From Flavipsychrobacter sp. (lineage in GTDB: Bacteria > Bacteroidota > Bacteroidia > Chitinophagales > Chitinophagaceae), in the NCBI GenBank assembly GCA_031292525.1, contig JARLGY010000047.1, positions 1 to 64,000 on the forward strand: a stretch of 64,000 nucleotides of DNA. The letters are read 5' to 3'. The notes beneath the pieces are model-generated. The model ran no database searches, was not told where the DNA came from, and saw only the letters and a program-made list of their open reading frames with translations. Positions within the stretch are counted from its first letter, which is position 1, and the number at the start of each line of letters is the position of its first letter. Positions 1-8,685 of this stretch are shown in pieces. A program made the position numbers and the translations under genes.

Positions 1-297
1 GGTTTTGGATGTACTCAGACCAGTGATGCCAGTTATGTATTTGGTGTAGGAGTATCAACGGTGAATAAGTCAGACATCAAGATCTTCCCTAATCCTGTTA
101 CCTCCATTGTCCATATAGAATCGCCAGTAAAAGTGAATGTGTCAATATCGGCTCTGGACGGTAAGAAGATAATGGAAAGCAGTGATGCAACCCAGCTCGA
201 CTTAAGTGGCCTGGCAAATGGTGTATATATGATCACTGTTTATGATGAAAACAATAATGTAATTAAAATAGACAAACTGGTAAAAACCAGCTTATAA
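1..297 (+). CDS. C-terminal end of a T9SS-sorted secreted protein (5' partial)
   Basis: The frame is open from base 1, so this is the tail of a gene that begins outside the window. About the last 75 residues form a type A sorting domain of the type IX secretion system: an FPNPVT motif after a linker, alternating short beta strands, a GVYMITVYD strand, and a basic end (KIDKLVKTSL). In this family the domain directs export through the outer membrane and is then cleaved or anchored. The tail resembles the end of the large protein at 56789-60949 (both have NNN-x-(I/L)K-(I/L)DKLVK), so the two are probably related surface proteins. The function of the missing part cannot be told. An internal ATG is present at 61, but the upstream frame has no stop, so it is not taken as the start. 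Confidence 0.85.
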   Translation, partial: GFGCTQTSDASYVFGVGVSTVNKSDIKIFPNPVTSIVHIESPVKVNVSISALDGKKIMESSDATQLDLSGLANGVYMITVYDENNNVIKIDKLVKTSL

Positions 298-318
298 TTA
301 TTGAAATGACTGTTTTTT

Positions 319-351
319 AAATGAGGCTGCCACCTAATGGCAGCCTCATTT
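319..351 (+). terminator. Intrinsic terminator after the T9SS gene
   Basis: A perfect 14-bp inverted repeat (319-332 with 338-351, arm AAATGAGGCTGCCA) surrounds a 5-base loop and runs into a T-rich stretch, 22 bases after the stop codon. It is palindromic with A-tracts on one side and T-tracts on the other, so it could act in both directions. Confidence 0.85.
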
Positions 352-420
352 ATTGTTATCCGTAACATGTGTTATTGTAATTTGTATTTATGATCGCAAG
401 GTGTATTGTGGATATATTTT

Positions 421-452
421 TTTGAAAGCGGTAAACCGTAATAGTATATTTG
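421..452 (+). promoter_or_regulatory. Bacteroidota-type promoter upstream of parAB
   Basis: TTTG at 421-424 and TATATTTG at 445-452 are separated by 20 bases, matching the -33/-7 consensus TTTG/TAnnTTTG of Bacteroidota housekeeping sigma factor. It lies in the 334-base gap before parA and would leave a leader of roughly 170 bases. A second weaker -7-like sequence (TATCTTTT, 600-607) lies much closer to the start codon. Nothing else was recognised in this gap. Confidence 0.5.
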
Positions 453-631
453 CAAAAGGTGTGTTCATTTTTGAATGATATATACAGTTGTTTATAAATG
501 ATTTAAGCAACTACCTGTTATTGATGTAGAGGTCTGTATAGTTTAATTTAACTTGTGCTGTAAGGAGTAACTTTTTTTCTTTCCTGCAGATAAATTGCGT
601 ATCTTTTAAAAAAGAAAGGTCGACACAAAAA

Positions 632-1453
632 ATGGCTAAAGTAATTGCGATTGCAAATCAGAAAGGTGGTGTAGGCAAGACGACAACAGCTATAAACGTG
701 GCTGCGAGTCTTGCAGTGCTTGAATATAAGACCCTATTGGTAGATGCTGACCCACAAGCAAATAGTACTACAGGAAATGGATTTGACCTGAAGAACATAC
801 AATTAAGCTTGTATGACTGTATGGTGAATGACACTCCAACATCTCAAGCGATGTTGGAGACCGATACGCCTAATTTATGGTTGCTTCCGTCTCACTTGGA
901 TCTGGTGGGTGCCGAAATAGAACTGATACACCATCCCAACAGGGAACATGTAATGAGCGTGGCATTGGGGAAACAGAAGGATGAGTTTGATTTTATTGTA
1001 ATAGATTGCTCGCCATCATTAGGACTACTAACAGTAAATGCACTCACTGCAGCCAATAGTGTAATAATACCTGTGCAGTGTGAATATTTTGCACTTGAGG
1101 GGCTGGGCAAACTGCTAAATACAATAAAAATAATCCAAACGCGCATAAATGCAGATTTGGTAATAGAGGGTATATTGATGACCATGTATGATGGTCGCCT
1201 GCGTTTAAGCAACCAGGTGGTGGAAGAGATAAAGAATCACTTTGCAGATCTCGTTTTCAATACTATAATACATCGTAATACTAAATTAGGTGAGGCGCCG
1301 AGCTTTGGTAAACCGGCACTGTTATATGATACTGAAAGCACCGGAGCAATAAACTATCTGAACCTGGCTAAAGAGATATTGCAGAAGAATAATATGACCA
1401 AGATTAAGAACGAAGATAAAATTTTTGAAAACGGCAATCATGTCGCAGACTAA
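632..1453 (+). CDS. parA: ParA/Soj family chromosome partitioning ATPase
   Basis: ParA-type P-loop ATPase that works with ParB and parS DNA to segregate newly copied chromosome origins. The deviant Walker A motif KGGVGKTT is at residues 11-18, followed by the DADPQANST segment (switch/Walker A' region), and the Walker B-like IVIDCSPSLG at about residues 124-133. The protein is 273 residues, close to the chromosomal ParA family size, without the N-terminal DNA-binding extension of plasmid type Ia ParA. The ATG at 632 follows an A-rich leader without a Shine-Dalgarno sequence, normal for this phylum. The 3' end overlaps parB by 14 bases in a different frame, so the two genes are surely co-transcribed and probably translationally coupled. 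Confidence 0.95.
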   Translation: MAKVIAIANQKGGVGKTTTAINVAASLAVLEYKTLLVDADPQANSTTGNGFDLKNIQLSLYDCMVNDTPTSQAMLETDTPNLWLLPSHLDLVGAEIELIHHPNREHVMSVALGKQKDEFDFIVIDCSPSLGLLTVNALTAANSVIIPVQCEYFALEGLGKLLNTIKIIQTRINADLVIEGILMTMYDGRLRLSNQVVEEIKNHFADLVFNTIIHRNTKLGEAPSFGKPALLYDTESTGAINYLNLAKEILQKNNMTKIKNEDKIFENGNHVAD

Positions 1454-2360
1454 TAAGAAACAGGCTTTGGGCAGGGGTATCCGTGCATTGCTTGACAATA
1501 TAGAGGAAGATATAAATACGGCACACGTTGTACCTGCAGCACAACAGCAGGCGCAGAATCAGAATGCAGGTAATATAGCCCGCATATCGGTAAGCCAAAT
1601 AGAAGTTAACCCCAAGCAGCCACGCCATGATTTTGATGAACAGTCCTTGCAGGAACTTTCTGATAGCATAAAGCTGCACGATATAATACAACCTGTAACG
1701 GTTGTAAAGGTGGGGCAGTCTCGCTACCAGCTTATTTCAGGGGAACGCCGCTGGCGTGCCTCTAAAATGGCTGGATTGCAAGATATACCAGCATACATAC
1801 GCACCGCAGATGACCAGCAGATGCTGGAAATGGCGTTGCTTGAAAACCTGCAACGCGAGAACCTGAATGCCATAGAAGTAGCCCTTAGCTACAAAAGGCT
1901 GATGGATGAGTGCGATCTGACACAAGAGCAGGTATCTGAAAGGATGAAGAAAGAGCGCAGTACGGTAGCTAACTACCTGCGTTTACTGAAGTTGCCACCT
2001 GATATACAAAAAGCGGTACGTGATGGTAACCTGACCATGGGGCATGCACGTGCCATCATAGCTCTTGAGCATGTGGACCAACAGCTGTATGTGTTTCGCG
2101 AAACCACTGAAAAAGGCTTGTCTGTACGGCAGGTGGAGCAAATGGTAAAAGACTTGTCTGCTACTACTAAACCTGCGAATACAAAAATAAGTACCCCATC
2201 TAAATTGCCACCAGCGTACAAAAGGATAGAAGATAATATGGCTTCTCTTTTCTCGACCAAGGTAAAACTTGATAGAAAAAATACCGGCCGTGGAAGTATA
2301 TTGATAGAATTTTACAATGATGATGATCTGGAACGCATCATGGAGAAGATAAATTTATAG
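1440..2360 (+). CDS. parB: ParB/Spo0J family partitioning protein
   Basis: Centromere-binding CTPase partner of ParA. With the start at 1440 (MSQTNKKQALGRG, the usual family beginning) it has 306 residues; an in-frame ATG at 1425 is less likely because it adds five non-conserved residues inside parA. The N-terminal domain carries the QPRHDFDE segment and the GERRWRA box (about residues 101-107) used for CTP binding and clamp closure, followed by the ENLQRENLNAIE segment and a helix-turn-helix for parS binding (about 150-175, with the RSTVANYLRLLKLP helix). The C-terminal part is the dimerisation domain. The ALGRGIRALL start matches the motif by which ParB proteins stimulate ParA ATPase. No perfect parS was found in the window (see findings). 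Confidence 0.95.
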   Translation: MSQTNKKQALGRGIRALLDNIEEDINTAHVVPAAQQQAQNQNAGNIARISVSQIEVNPKQPRHDFDEQSLQELSDSIKLHDIIQPVTVVKVGQSRYQLISGERRWRASKMAGLQDIPAYIRTADDQQMLEMALLENLQRENLNAIEVALSYKRLMDECDLTQEQVSERMKKERSTVANYLRLLKLPPDIQKAVRDGNLTMGHARAIIALEHVDQQLYVFRETTEKGLSVRQVEQMVKDLSATTKPANTKISTPSKLPPAYKRIEDNMASLFSTKVKLDRKNTGRGSILIEFYNDDDLERIMEKINL

Positions 2361-2402
2361 GACAGGGGTAATACCCTGCAACTCCCTAAAAGATTGGTGC
2401 AT

Positions 2403-2894
2403 ATGATAGCAAGTGGCTGGGAAAAAGAAGCGGCAGAAAATATTAAGGAATACAAACGGTTGCTGGAAAAAGGCGACCGTAACAAAATGCTAAAGGCTCT
2501 GCCAGAACTCCATGAAAAAGCCTTTAGTAAAATAGATTGCCTGAGTTGTGCAAATTGCTGTAAGAACCATTCGCCACGATTTAAAGAGCCTGATATAAAG
2601 CGTATTGCCAAAAGGCTGCGTCTGAAAGAAGGAGAATTTGCTACTCGTTATCTGCGTATAGATAAGGAGGGAGATTATGTTGTGAAACAATCGCCTTGCC
2701 CCTTTTTAGGTGAAGACAATATGTGTAGTATATATGAAGATCGCCCTGGCGATTGCCGCAGATACCCTTACACTGATGAAGACACATTGCTAAAACGTGT
2801 GGATCTAACTTTGAAAAATGCTGTAGTGTGTCCCGCTACATATATGGTGCTGGAAGAGTTGAAGGCAAACTTTGCATCTGCAGGTAAAAAGTAA
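2403..2894 (+). CDS. YkgJ-type cysteine cluster protein
   Basis: Member of the YkgJ (zinc- or iron-binding cysteine cluster) family. Visible metal-ligand motifs are CLSCANCCK near residue 43, PCPFLG with a following CSIY, and the family signature RPGDCRRYP. Members of this family are widespread and mostly of unknown function. The ATG at 2403 is chosen; a TTG nine bases upstream is in frame but not needed. It starts 42 bases after parB on the same strand without a clear terminator between, so it may belong to the parAB operon. A functional link to partitioning cannot be inferred from this position alone. Confidence 0.8.
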   Translation: MIASGWEKEAAENIKEYKRLLEKGDRNKMLKALPELHEKAFSKIDCLSCANCCKNHSPRFKEPDIKRIAKRLRLKEGEFATRYLRIDKEGDYVVKQSPCPFLGEDNMCSIYEDRPGDCRRYPYTDEDTLLKRVDLTLKNAVVCPATYMVLEELKANFASAGKK

Positions 2895-2919
2895 CTACTT
2901 TACCTATACTATTTAAAGC

Positions 2920-3441
2920 CTACCTGACAACATGTTTATCTCTGCTTCGGAGTAAATTATCTGTCAATAATAGCCCAAGCAGTATCCCGATAATAATCAT
3001 CAGATTCATAATTGCGGGACTAGCAAGTAGGCTTAAATTGAGATTCATACTTGATTTGTTATTGGTGTAACCGGTGTAGGTGCTATGCATGCTGCTGCCT
3101 GAAAATGCTACAATACATAACCCCGCAATAGCAATAAAGAAGAATGCTGCAATACCTTTTATGATCTTAAAGTTGATATAGTTCTTAGCGGCTGGTGCAA
3201 TAGTTGTAGAGGTGACAGAATCCATAATATTTTTAGCGAATCGCATAGATGGTTGGTCGATAGCCATATTGTCGTGCATACTGGTATTGAACGCCATAAA
3301 CTCTGCATACTTAGAACGCCATAGTTCATTGGTCATTAAAAGCTGCGCAATCCGTTCCTGCTCTGCTGCATTGCACCTACCGTCTATGTAGTCCCATAGA
3401 TGTAGTTCCAAGTCTTCTATATTTTCCATATCAGCCTTCAT
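2920..3441 (-). CDS. Putative membrane anti-sigma factor
   Basis: A 173-residue protein directly downstream (12 bases) of an ECF sigma factor gene, the classic sigma/anti-sigma arrangement. The N-terminal 60 residues (LELHLWDYIDGRCNAAE, then a helical segment) resemble the cytoplasmic sigma-binding region of anti-sigma factors, although the zinc-binding HxxxCxxC of ZAS domains is not present. There are two hydrophobic segments, about residues 94-112 and 141-160, with a short linker between, so the protein is probably a double-pass inner-membrane protein. The role is inferred from position and topology rather than from a recognised domain. It ends 25 bases from the convergent YkgJ gene. Confidence 0.6.
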   Translation of the reverse strand: MKADMENIEDLELHLWDYIDGRCNAAEQERIAQLLMTNELWRSKYAEFMAFNTSMHDNMAIDQPSMRFAKNIMDSVTSTTIAPAAKNYINFKIIKGIAAFFFIAIAGLCIVAFSGSSMHSTYTGYTNNKSSMNLNLSLLASPAIMNLMIIIGILLGLLLTDNLLRSRDKHVVR

Positions 3442-3453
3442 CTAGTAGTAAAA

Positions 3454-4053
3454 TTAATGATTGTCCGTGGTTAATTTATAACCCTCGCTCAGTTCGTGCA
3501 TGCATTTCTGCTCCATTATTTCTTTTAATTTTTGCCTGGCCCTATATAGGCGCACCTTTACATTGCTTGCTGTAAGCCCCAGGATAATACCAATCTCTTC
3601 AACCGATTGCTCAGCAAGGTAGAAGAGGGTAATGATCTGTGCGTCTATTTTGGGCAACTGTTTTATTGCTATTTCCACCAATTGTTTTTGTGTTTGTTGT
3701 TCCATTCTGTCGATGGGGTCAGCACTTTGCTGGTTAGGTAATGAAAGTATCTGGTCTTCGGTGAGGAGGATTGCAGTATCATTATTTTTGCGCAAATGAG
3801 ACAGACAGGTGGTATGTACAATGGTATATAACCATGTGCTGAATTTGCCAGTGCCCTTATAGTCGGCCAGGAAACGGTATGCCTTTAGAAATACGTCTTG
3901 TGAAAGTTCTTCAGCCAGTTCACGGTTGTTTACATGGCGCATGGCAAGGGTATATACATATTGCTGATAGCGCGTTATTAACACAGCATAGGCTGTATGC
4001 TGCCCTTGCAGCACCAGGTTTATAATTGCTATATCATCCAATGCATTGTGCAT
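3454..4053 (-). CDS. ECF-type RNA polymerase sigma factor
   Basis: Sigma-70 family factor of the extracytoplasmic function group, 199 residues. Region 2 spans roughly residues 24-90 and includes the core-binding and -10 recognition helices (AEELSQDVFLKAYR and FSTWLYTIVHTTCLSHLR). Region 4 spans about 122-172 with the promoter-binding helix-turn-helix (QSVEEIGIILGLTASNVKV, then RLYRARQKLKE). Regions 1 and 3 are missing, as expected. It is followed by the membrane protein at 2920-3441, its probable negative regulator. It diverges from the DUF6249 gene, with about 160 bases between the two starts. Its regulon and signal cannot be read from the window. Confidence 0.92.
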   Translation of the reverse strand: MHNALDDIAIINLVLQGQHTAYAVLITRYQQYVYTLAMRHVNNRELAEELSQDVFLKAYRFLADYKGTGKFSTWLYTIVHTTCLSHLRKNNDTAILLTEDQILSLPNQQSADPIDRMEQQTQKQLVEIAIKQLPKIDAQIITLFYLAEQSVEEIGIILGLTASNVKVRLYRARQKLKEIMEQKCMHELSEGYKLTTDNH

Positions 4054-4215
4054 GTGTTATTATAGACGCCCTAATTATTGTTGCGGTTACAAAAGGGCAA
4101 AGTAATTTTTTATTTTAGTGCTGGCTGTTTTTTGTGGAAACAGTGTAACCCATGCTGCAATAGTGTAGTCTTAGTAATTGTAAACAATTTTGTAAAGAAA
4201 ACTAAATCTATAATT

Positions 4216-4635
4216 ATGGATCCCCGCATTGCAATACTGTCCATTACACCGGCACTCTTATTTGCTTTGATATTTGGTATTGTTTATTTGAAGAGCCGCG
4301 AAAATATGGCCCTGATCGAAAGAGGTATTAACCCTAAAAAGAACGTGAGTGAACCCCGGCCTTTTGTGAACCTTAAATATGGCTTACTGCTTACCGGCGC
4401 CGGCCTAGGCCTGATTGCTGCATATGTGGTTGATGTGATCATTTTGAGGCATGGCATACCTGTGGTAAATAATAATGTTTTTGATAGGTATGGTTATGGC
4501 CATCCTTACCAGGAAAATAGTCCCGCCATCTACTTTTCGCTAATTGCTATAGGTGGCGGCCTGGGGCTTATTATAGCCTATGTGATGGAAAAGAAGCTGT
4601 GGTTTGATAAAATAAAGAAGCAAGAACAGGAGTAG
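4216..4635 (+). CDS. DUF6249-type small membrane protein
   Basis: A 139-residue membrane protein. The start at 4216 (MDPRIAILS) is preferred to an upstream in-frame ATG at 4078 because the family begins at this point and the upstream region is the divergent promoter region of the sigma factor. Three hydrophobic helices are visible: residues 5-23, about 55-76 and about 107-125. The segment SRENMALIERGINP between helices 1 and 2 is the recognisable family feature, common in Bacteroidota and often found near ECF sigma genes. The function is unknown. Its position next to the sigma/anti-sigma pair suggests, but does not show, that it belongs to the same response. Confidence 0.75.
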   Translation: MDPRIAILSITPALLFALIFGIVYLKSRENMALIERGINPKKNVSEPRPFVNLKYGLLLTGAGLGLIAAYVVDVIILRHGIPVVNNNVFDRYGYGHPYQENSPAIYFSLIAIGGGLGLIIAYVMEKKLWFDKIKKQEQE

Positions 4636-4727
4636 TGAGATGACTGTAAATTTATTAGGGTATTAAACTTTATTGATTAGTAATAATCTAAAAAGAATAA
4701 ATTTACAATCAATTCAAATCGTTTTTT

Positions 4728-5921
4728 ATGAGATGTGCAAGGCGTTGGGTGGCTTTGATGTTGATAGCCTTGACGGGACGCAGCCTGACTACATATGCAC
4801 AAGATGTAGCCGCAAAATTTACGCGCATAGATCCTAAACCATTTGAAGATAATACCCACCATTGGTACGATATATTTGATAAAGACAATGTGATAAACCC
4901 CAGGCCAGGGAAACCTGAATATGAGCCAACGGATATAACAAGGATTGCTGACAACATACTGCTGTTGCAGAAGGATAATGGCGGCTGGCCTAAGAACTAC
5001 GATATAATGGCGATATTGAGTCCGGAGCAGGAAGACAGCCTGAGACGCGCTAAAAGTATATTGAATACCACTTACGACAATGGTAGTACCTATACTGAGG
5101 TAGCAGCCCTTGCTGATGTTTATACCGCTACGAAAATTGCAAAGTATAAAACAGGCGCATTAAAGGGGCTGGATTTTATACTTGCATCGCAATACAAAAA
5201 TGGTGGCTGGCCACAATACTACCCGCTTGAAGATAACTACAGCCGGTGTGTAACCTACAACGACGGTGTGTTTGTAGGCATTGTGCAGTTGCTGAAAGAC
5301 ATACTGGACAATGAACCCCAATATGCTTTTGTAGATAAAGACTACCGCAGGAAACTGCAAGCTGCCTACGATAAAGCCATACCCTGCATACTTAAAACCC
5401 AGATAAACGATGCGGGAAAACCAACGGCATGGTGCCAGCAGTATGATGAAGTGACCTTACAGCCTGCCTGGGCCCGCAAGTTTGAACCACCTAGTATTTG
5501 TAACCGTGAAAGCGCCGACCTGGTTCTTTTCCTGATGAGTATAGACCACCCCAGCAAGCAAGTGGTAGATGCAGTACAGAATGCAGTTGCATGGTTTGAG
5601 CAATCGAAAATATACAACACCCGCATAGAGACAATTGATGCCCCGCCTATGGTGACCAAGTACAAAATATCTACCCACGATAGGGTGGTAGTGGTGGACA
5701 GTGCCGCACCACCCATATGGACACGCTACTACGAGCTAAAAACACATAGGCCATTGTTCTGCAACCGCGATAGTAAAGTAGTATATAGCCTTGCCGAAGT
5801 GGACCGTGAACGACGCGATGGTTATGGATGGTACACTTACCAACCTAAGATGGTACTGAAGGCATATCATAAGTGGCAGCAAAAATGGGCCAAGGATGCT
5901 GATGTTTTAAGAGGTAAATAA
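4728..5921 (+). CDS. pelA: Pectate lyase, PL10 family
   Basis: Secreted polysaccharide lyase that cleaves polygalacturonate (pectin backbone) by beta-elimination. The 397-residue protein starts with a signal peptide (basic MRCARR, hydrophobic stretch, cleavage near TYAQD). The family features are visible: LLLQKDNGGWPKNYD, a YDNGSTYTE segment, and ASQYKNGGWPQYYP, in which repeated NGGWP motifs mark the alpha/alpha toroid of PL10, followed by a later DAPP-rich part and a C-terminal GWYTYQPK. No carbohydrate-binding module, SusC/SusD pair or other lyase lies beside it, so it is not part of a visible polysaccharide utilisation locus. It ends 21 bases from the convergent PAS/HisKA gene. Confidence 0.88.
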   Translation: MRCARRWVALMLIALTGRSLTTYAQDVAAKFTRIDPKPFEDNTHHWYDIFDKDNVINPRPGKPEYEPTDITRIADNILLLQKDNGGWPKNYDIMAILSPEQEDSLRRAKSILNTTYDNGSTYTEVAALADVYTATKIAKYKTGALKGLDFILASQYKNGGWPQYYPLEDNYSRCVTYNDGVFVGIVQLLKDILDNEPQYAFVDKDYRRKLQAAYDKAIPCILKTQINDAGKPTAWCQQYDEVTLQPAWARKFEPPSICNRESADLVLFLMSIDHPSKQVVDAVQNAVAWFEQSKIYNTRIETIDAPPMVTKYKISTHDRVVVVDSAAPPIWTRYYELKTHRPLFCNRDSKVVYSLAEVDRERRDGYGWYTYQPKMVLKAYHKWQQKWAKDADVLRGK

Positions 5922-5942
5922 TTCCTGCTCAATCTGTACCTC

Positions 5943-6941
5943 TCAAGTATTAACGGTTTTCATGTTTTTTTGTATCTGGTCGTTTAGTTTTCGTGAATAT
6001 TCATCGAGCTCTGTAGCTGAAGATTGCAGGTAGGAAATAGTTTGAGTGTACTCGTTATCGTTCAGTAGGGTTTTGTCTTCTATAAGGCTTATTAAGCCCT
6101 GTATGCCGGTAATGGGTTTGCGTATCTCATGTGATACCATGAATAGCATATTTTCAAGAGACTTTAAATACTGCGTTCGTTCCTCTTCTCTCTTTTTTTG
6201 TTCATTGATCAATATTCTTATAGAAAGGAAACCGGTAATAACATTGTTAACCGTTGTTATAGGGATAATAACAGAGTTGACCCAATAAAAAGAGCCATCC
6301 TTTGCTTTGTTTTTTATTTCTCCCACCCACATTTTCCCAGTCTTAATAGTGCTCCACAGATCACTAAAAAAGGACTGTGGGTGATAGCCAGAATTGACCA
6401 GACGATGGGTATTACCTATTATTTCTTCCCGGCTGTATTGTGAAACTTTGCAGAAGTTTTCATTGGTATATATGATCACCCCTTTAGCATCTGTTATGGT
6501 GCAAATGATATTTGCATCTATGGCCCTGCGGTAGGCATTTAGTGTGGCCAATAGTTCTGCATTCTCATTTTTTAATTTCTGATATTCGTTTATGTGCCTG
6601 CCTACATTCAGTATCTCGGTAAGTTTACCATTTGTATCAAAGATGCCGGATACCCGCCATGATATTATATCTTGCCTTCCAGATATATTTATCCTTTGAA
6701 CTATTGATATTTGAGAGTCGGCAGGAGATAAGCTTTTTATAAGGTTATCGAAAAAGATAACCTGTTCTTCCGGAAAGCCATTGGTGAAATCTTTACCTAC
6801 TAATTCTGACTCCTGTTTTTGTAGAAAATCATTATACGCCTTGTTTGTAAATTTGCGGATCCTGTCGGGTGTGATTATAGATATAAAATCATAGACAATA
6901 AACTCCTCCGGATCAGTTAATTTTTCAAACTCGAATTTCAT
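5943..6941 (-). CDS. PAS domain protein with HisKA phosphoacceptor domain but no ATPase domain
   Basis: A 332-residue soluble signalling protein. There is an N-terminal PAS-like region (about residues 12-120), then a coiled linker and a clear PAS/PAC domain (about 135-250, with the FCKVSQYSREEIIG and KDGSFYWVNSVIIP segments). A HisKA-type dimerisation helix follows with the acceptor histidine H271 in MVSHEIRKPITG. The protein ends about 60 residues later, before any HATPase_c domain (no N, G1 or G2 boxes). The downstream gene begins after 21 bases, so there is no room for a lost catalytic domain. It could be a phosphotransfer or dimerisation partner of another kinase, or a truncated kinase. 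No response regulator is adjacent. Confidence 0.85.
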   Translation of the reverse strand: MKFEFEKLTDPEEFIVYDFISIITPDRIRKFTNKAYNDFLQKQESELVGKDFTNGFPEEQVIFFDNLIKSLSPADSQISIVQRINISGRQDIISWRVSGIFDTNGKLTEILNVGRHINEYQKLKNENAELLATLNAYRRAIDANIICTITDAKGVIIYTNENFCKVSQYSREEIIGNTHRLVNSGYHPQSFFSDLWSTIKTGKMWVGEIKNKAKDGSFYWVNSVIIPITTVNNVITGFLSIRILINEQKKREEERTQYLKSLENMLFMVSHEIRKPITGIQGLISLIEDKTLLNDNEYTQTISYLQSSATELDEYSRKLNDQIQKNMKTVNT

Positions 6942-6982
6942 AATTTTTCTATGTATATATGGCGCGTAATGTACTGCTTACG

Positions 6983-6990
6983 CAAAAATA
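6983..6990 (-). promoter_or_regulatory. Possible -7 element of the PAS/HisKA gene
   Basis: CAAAAATA on the plus strand reads TATTTTTG on the minus strand, a full match to TAnnTTTG, 41 bases before the start codon. No good -33 TTTG was found at the right spacing. Confidence 0.3.
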
Positions 6991-7039
6991 TTTATTCACG
7001 AAGTCTTATTAGATGATAACGATCATTAATTATGATCAA

Positions 7040-8053
7040 TTACCCCTCCAGAATTTCTAATTGCTTCAATACTTGTTCGTTTGTTATAAAGTAGGGGGAG
7101 CCCGATCTTATGGTATCATAGACGGCCTGGAATAATTTGATGTAAGAGGACTGGACAGGGGCAATTTTTGTGTGCTGTATAGTTCCATCTTTGTTGATAG
7201 TTGTGAGGATGCCTTCTTTGCCTGGCTCTTCTATACCGTAAAGGGAATCACTGGGGTGCATGCCTTTTTGTAATTGCTGCTGCTGGGTATCTACCCTATA
7301 CTTTACATAATTGCCCTCTGTACCATTCACAATAAAGCCAGGCAATGGCTCTACCATAGTCATGTTGAGGGTAACAAATATGTGCATATCGTTTGGGTAC
7401 CAAAGATGGATATGCGTATAGTCATCTACCTGGGTATGGGGCCGTATGCGGCCAATAGATTTCTCCCAGTGTAAGGGTAAGCCAAACAAGGAGAACACAG
7501 CATCGAGCGTGTGTGGGCCAAGATCGTACAGCAAGCCGCTGCCAGGTACGGGTGTTTCTTTGAAAGCTTTAGGGCCAATGGTATATTGATACCTATCGTA
7601 ACGGAAGTATGCCTCTACAATTCTGCCGAGCTTACAACTATCTAATACTTCTTTTACTGATAAGTAGTCGCTATCGAAGCGGCGGTTCTGGTAGGGGAGT
7701 ACATGCACACCACGATCCTGAGCTTCTTTAAAGAGCGTTTCAGCCTGGGCGACAGTGACAGTGAATGGTTTCTCGATAAGTACGTGCTTGCCAGCCTGGA
7801 GCGCCTTTAATGCATAGTCGTAGTGCGTATAAGATGGTGTGTTGACAACGACCAACTCTATGTTGGGATCTGCAATCAGTTCATCAATAGTTGGATAACT
7901 TATTACGTTGGGGTAATCGGTATGTATTTTTTTTACAGAACGCTCGACAGCAGCAATGAGCTGGAACCCATTGTGTGCAGAAAGGAACGGTGCCTGGAAA
8001 AGTTTGCCAGACATACCGTAAGAAAGAATACCTGTTTTTATGGGGTTGGGCAT
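7040..8053 (-). CDS. Gfo/Idh/MocA family NAD(P)-dependent oxidoreductase
   Basis: A 337-residue dehydrogenase of the glucose-fructose oxidoreductase family, which oxidises or reduces sugar or cyclitol hydroxyl groups with NAD(P). The N-terminal Rossmann domain begins with KTGILSYGMSGKLFQAPFL; the usual GxGxxG is altered to GMSGK. The family motif EKPFTVT (normally EKPxA/l/tx, with the catalytic lysine) is near residue 95, and the C-terminal substrate domain includes GSGLLYDLGPHTLDAVF, carrying the conserved D-x3-H pair. Size and order are normal for the family. The substrate cannot be told. It is divergent from the secreted protein gene at 8140. Confidence 0.9.
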   Translation of the reverse strand: MPNPIKTGILSYGMSGKLFQAPFLSAHNGFQLIAAVERSVKKIHTDYPNVISYPTIDELIADPNIELVVVNTPSYTHYDYALKALQAGKHVLIEKPFTVTVAQAETLFKEAQDRGVHVLPYQNRRFDSDYLSVKEVLDSCKLGRIVEAYFRYDRYQYTIGPKAFKETPVPGSGLLYDLGPHTLDAVFSLFGLPLHWEKSIGRIRPHTQVDDYTHIHLWYPNDMHIFVTLNMTMVEPLPGFIVNGTEGNYVKYRVDTQQQQLQKGMHPSDSLYGIEEPGKEGILTTINKDGTIQHTKIAPVQSSYIKLFQAVYDTIRSGSPYFITNEQVLKQLEILEG

Positions 8054-8139
8054 GTGAGATTTTATTTTTTTGGAGCTAATAAATATACAAACTGCGTATC
8101 TATTTTGTGTTATTTTGTATGGGTTATAAAAAAGAAAAA

Positions 8140-8685
8140 ATGATAAAAACGGTTGCGTTGCCTATTGTTATATTGTTGTTGTTTATCTCTTTAAAGTCTG
8201 CGGGGAAAGATTGGCTAGCATATAAACCTGAATATAGTAAATGCTCTGTACTGATGCCGGGGCAGCCCCAGAAGAAAGAGCAGTCTGTAAATACAGGTGC
8301 AGGGAATGTGGCGCTGGAACTATTTATGTACCAACCCGAACAAGGGGCTGACGATAATTACCTGTATATGATAAGCTATGCAGACTTGCCTATAGACCAA
8401 ATCAGCTCTGATTCTACAGGATTGATCAATGGATTTCTTGATAATGCAAGAGAGGGTGCGGTAAATAATGTGCATGGAAAGCTGATGACAGAAACTGCGA
8501 TAAAATACCAGAAATACCCTGGCCGGGAAATGCGCATCGATTTTCAAAATGGGACTGCAATTATACAGTCGAGAATATACCTTGTAAAAAACAGGCTCTA
8601 TACATTGCAGGTAATAATACCACCTAGTAAGGATTTAAATGCTTCTGTGAATAAGTTTTTAGATTCTTTTAGTTTGACTGAGTAG
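8140..8685 (+). CDS. Secreted protein of unknown function, possible PsbP-like fold
   Basis: A 181-residue protein. The ATG at 8140 is chosen because it opens a good signal peptide (MIKTVALPIVILLLFISLKS, cleavage near SAGKD). The frame extends upstream to an ATG at 8119 and a GTG at 8107, but these add only polar residues. The mature part has the pattern seen in many small bacterial exported proteins: YSVLMPGxP-like start, a two-strand segment ending in YMISYADLP, a PGREMRI strand and RIYLVKNRLYTLQVIIP near the end, closing with FLDSFSLTE. That pattern recalls PsbP/MOG1-like beta sandwich proteins, but this is by eye only. No partner gene is adjacent. Confidence 0.65.
   Translation: MIKTVALPIVILLLFISLKSAGKDWLAYKPEYSKCSVLMPGQPQKKEQSVNTGAGNVALELFMYQPEQGADDNYLYMISYADLPIDQISSDSTGLINGFLDNAREGAVNNVHGKLMTETAIKYQKYPGREMRIDFQNGTAIIQSRIYLVKNRLYTLQVIIPPSKDLNASVNKFLDSFSLTE

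Noticed and set aside
2041-2056. CACGTG inside parB as a parS site
   Set aside because: Flanks do not match the parS consensus; only the central six bases agree.
4078-4215. N-terminal extension of the DUF6249 protein
   Set aside because: Overlaps the divergent promoter region; Cys/Phe-rich and not conserved in the family pattern.
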